Source of the DNA: an uncultured Dorea sp.
GTDB lineage: Bacteria > Bacillota > Clostridia > Lachnospirales > Lachnospiraceae
DNA length: 6,297 nucleotides
Assembly: GCA_934295165.1 (NCBI GenBank)
Contig: CAKRAT010000082.1
Span: 1-6,297 of the forward strand
Direction: 5' to 3'
Part shown: one piece after another, positions 5,214 to 6,297 of the stretch
Position numbering within the stretch: the stretch's first letter is position 1
Layout: every line of letters begins with the position of its first letter
Made by a program: the position numbers and the translations under genes
Notes under the pieces: model-generated
What the model saw: the letters and a program-made list of their open reading frames with translations, nothing else
The model's database searches: none
What the model was told of the DNA's origin: nothing

Positions 5214-6249
5214 ATTTTTCTGCTTTCCATTTATGTGCAGGGTCTTTACTCAGTGCTTCTCTTCCGGTCGGCTGACTCCAGATGGTATCCCAGTCCGTCT
5301 CCTGTACAACGATGTCGTAATATACGTTCTCCCAGTAATCTTCCGGTGCATGTGTAAGATCTTCTGATGCTGCAAAATCCTTGAAATATGTATTGTGCCT
5401 GAATGCCGGGATCTGATACAGATCTCTTGCATATGGCCACAGGTTCTTGTAATCTACCAGTCTGTGTATGCAAGGTCCGATATTTCTGGAATAGCTGTAA
5501 TCAAATCTTGCAAGTGTTGTATACAGGCGGATGTCACTGTCTGTAATGTAATCTCCGAATAAGAATCTCTGATTTTCCAGTCTCTTATCCATTGCTTCCA
5601 GTCCTGCAAAGAATGTCTCATATCCGTCTTTGAATGCCTGTAAGCTCTCTGCAAACTGTGCACGGTACACCGCATTATTGACATTTTCAAATAACCATAC
5701 ATTCAGTTTATCGATCTCTTCTCTTAATTCTTCCGGGTAAAGATCCGGTGCGCCCTTCTTATGGAATGGCTTGAATGCTGTCTCAAAATGATTGGTCAGA
5801 TGGTGGTAATCGTTATTTACAACCTTCTTTTCTTTGTAATCAACCAGTGCAGGTACTGTAGTTCTTCCTTCATAATCATCGTCTGCGTTGTAATATAATT
5901 CGCTTAAGAACTGTGCTCCCGTCTCTTTGTTAATATGATCCGGTGAATTTACGAATTCCCATCCAAGAGGTTTTTCATAATCTCCCCAGTCTACGATCTC
6001 AACTTTGATTGCCTTATCAAGTCCAAGCAGCTCCCTCGCGATCGATGCCCTGTTGGACCAGTTGCATCCTTTGCCCCAGAATAAGATGTATCTGTCTGCT
6101 TCTACCGGATTCTCTCCTTCTCCGAATCCTTTGGTGAAATGATTCGGCTGTCTGTGAAAGTTACCATATTCATCTATTTCCTGACCAGATTCTGTAGGTC
6201 TGACTCTGATCTGTCTTCCGTTTACTTCAAAATATTCATGTTCTGCCAT
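5212..6249 (-). CDS. Divergent Xi-class GST-like protein with a CNWS active site
   Basis: This 345-residue protein is a clear paralogue of the GST at 790-1755 and is encoded first in the visible operon. The thioredoxin fold spans about 52-160 and the helical domain about 175-295. The catalytic Cys is kept but its motif is C62-N63-W64-S65-N66-R67 instead of Cys-Pro-Trp-Ala, so the Pro that normally tunes the cysteine is lost. T131-V132-P133 is intact. As in the paralogue, N145-N146 is followed by Asp147-Tyr148 rather than Glu-Ser. Y195 in N191-N192-A193-V194-Y195, Y253 and Y278 match the family tyrosines. The C-terminus is longer than in YqjG-like proteins (about 285-345), with an acidic aromatic stretch before G329-R330-E331. 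Family membership is secure. Whether it is a reductase, a thiol transferase or a binding subunit is open. The ATG at 6249 follows AGGCAGGA. Confidence 0.87.
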   Translation of the reverse strand: MAEHEYFEVNGRQIRVRPTESGQEIDEYGNFHRQPNHFTKGFGEGENPVEADRYILFWGKGCNWSNRASIARELLGLDKAIKVEIVDWGDYEKPLGWEFVNSPDHINKETGAQFLSELYYNADDDYEGRTTVPALVDYKEKKVVNNDYHHLTNHFETAFKPFHKKGAPDLYPEELREEIDKLNVWLFENVNNAVYRAQFAESLQAFKDGYETFFAGLEAMDKRLENQRFLFGDYITDSDIRLYTTLARFDYSYSRNIGPCIHRLVDYKNLWPYARDLYQIPAFRHNTYFKDFAASEDLTHAPEDYWENVYYDIVVQETDWDTIWSQPTGREALSKDPAHKWKAEK

Positions 6250-6297
6250 CTTCTGATTCCTGCCTTTCTATCCTGCTGGTTATGGACTCTTTCAGTC
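6250..6297 (-). other. Leader of the first operon gene, cut by the window edge
   Basis: These 48 bases hold the ribosome binding region of the GST gene (AGGCAGGA about 6-13 bases before the ATG at 6249). Stop codons occur in the minus-strand frames, so no coding sequence can be supported. I see no promoter hexamers or complete hairpin; the operon promoter, and possibly more genes, lie to the right. Confidence 0.5.

Larger units (their letters stand above)
724..6249 (-). other. Seven-gene operon: GST-GNAT-ABC importer-GNAT-GST
   Basis: Seven same-strand genes run from 6249 to 790 and end at the 724-767 terminator. Gaps in order of transcription are 12, 69 and 33 bases, a 4-base overlap, 53 bases and a second 4-base overlap. 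I see no convincing internal promoter; the 69-base gap before the lipoprotein gene has a TATAAA (4719-4714) but no matching -35 box. The layout is mirror-symmetric: an importer core, a GNAT on each side and a GST-fold enzyme at each end. Co-transcription is inferred from spacing. The shared job, taking up and chemically processing a thiol-linked compound, is inferred from the gene families. Confidence 0.85.

Noticed and set aside
790..6249. Naming the importer tcyJ/tcyL/tcyN or the enzymes snaA/snaB/yqjG
   Set aside because: Similarity is at family level and by context. The substrate cannot be fixed from sequence alone and the active sites differ from characterised members, so specific gene symbols would overstate the evidence.
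1..6297. CRISPR array, tRNA/rRNA genes, insertion sequence, phage or restriction/defence genes
   Set aside because: I saw no regularly spaced repeats, no tRNA-like cloverleaf, no transposase or integrase motif and no terminal inverted repeats with target duplications; the sequence is almost fully explained by metabolic genes.

Overview
The window reads as accessory metabolic DNA from a low-to-medium GC Firmicute, most likely an anaerobic gut-type Lachnospiraceae (Clostridium cluster XIVa). This rests on protein style, strong AGGAGG-type ribosome binding sites, tight gene packing and a DUF6483-like protein; genus cannot be read from the sequence. Every gene I support is on the minus strand, so the window is transcribed from right to left.

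Region 6249 to 790 is one compact seven-gene operon in the order GST-GNAT-[solute-binding lipoprotein, permease, ATPase]-GNAT-GST. A complete polar amino acid ABC importer of the cystine/cysteine-derivative type (TcyJ/K-TcyL/M-TcyN-like) sits in the middle. On each side is one GNAT N-acetyltransferase, and at each end one large glutathione S-transferase related to the Xi class (glutathionyl-hydroquinone reductases, YqjG/ECM4). Genes overlap by 4 bases (ATGA) at 3046-3049 and 1752-1755 or are separated by 12-69 bases. A strong bidirectional terminator at 724-767 ends the operon. Its promoter lies beyond the right edge of the window.

The best candidate for an undescribed system is this operon as a whole. 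I infer that it imports an S-substituted cysteine, or another thiol-linked small molecule, N-acetylates it and breaks or reduces the thioether/disulfide with the GST-type thiol enzymes. Importer plus acetyltransferases recalls the Bacillus subtilis ytm/yxe operons for S-(2-succino)cysteine and related compounds, but no flavin monooxygenase or deacetylase is present here. The GST-like proteins could be an oxygen-independent replacement. Both lack the usual acidic-Ser pair expected to hold the glutathione gamma-glutamyl group, so the thiol may not be glutathione.

Region 1-723 is separate and more AT-rich. It holds a 127-residue DUF6483-like gene (588 to 205) with its own promoter. Downstream is an exact-consensus sigma-A promoter (TTGACA, 18 bp, TATAAT; 163 to 134) with overlapping inverted repeats. 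It reads toward an ORF that starts at 57 and runs off the left edge.
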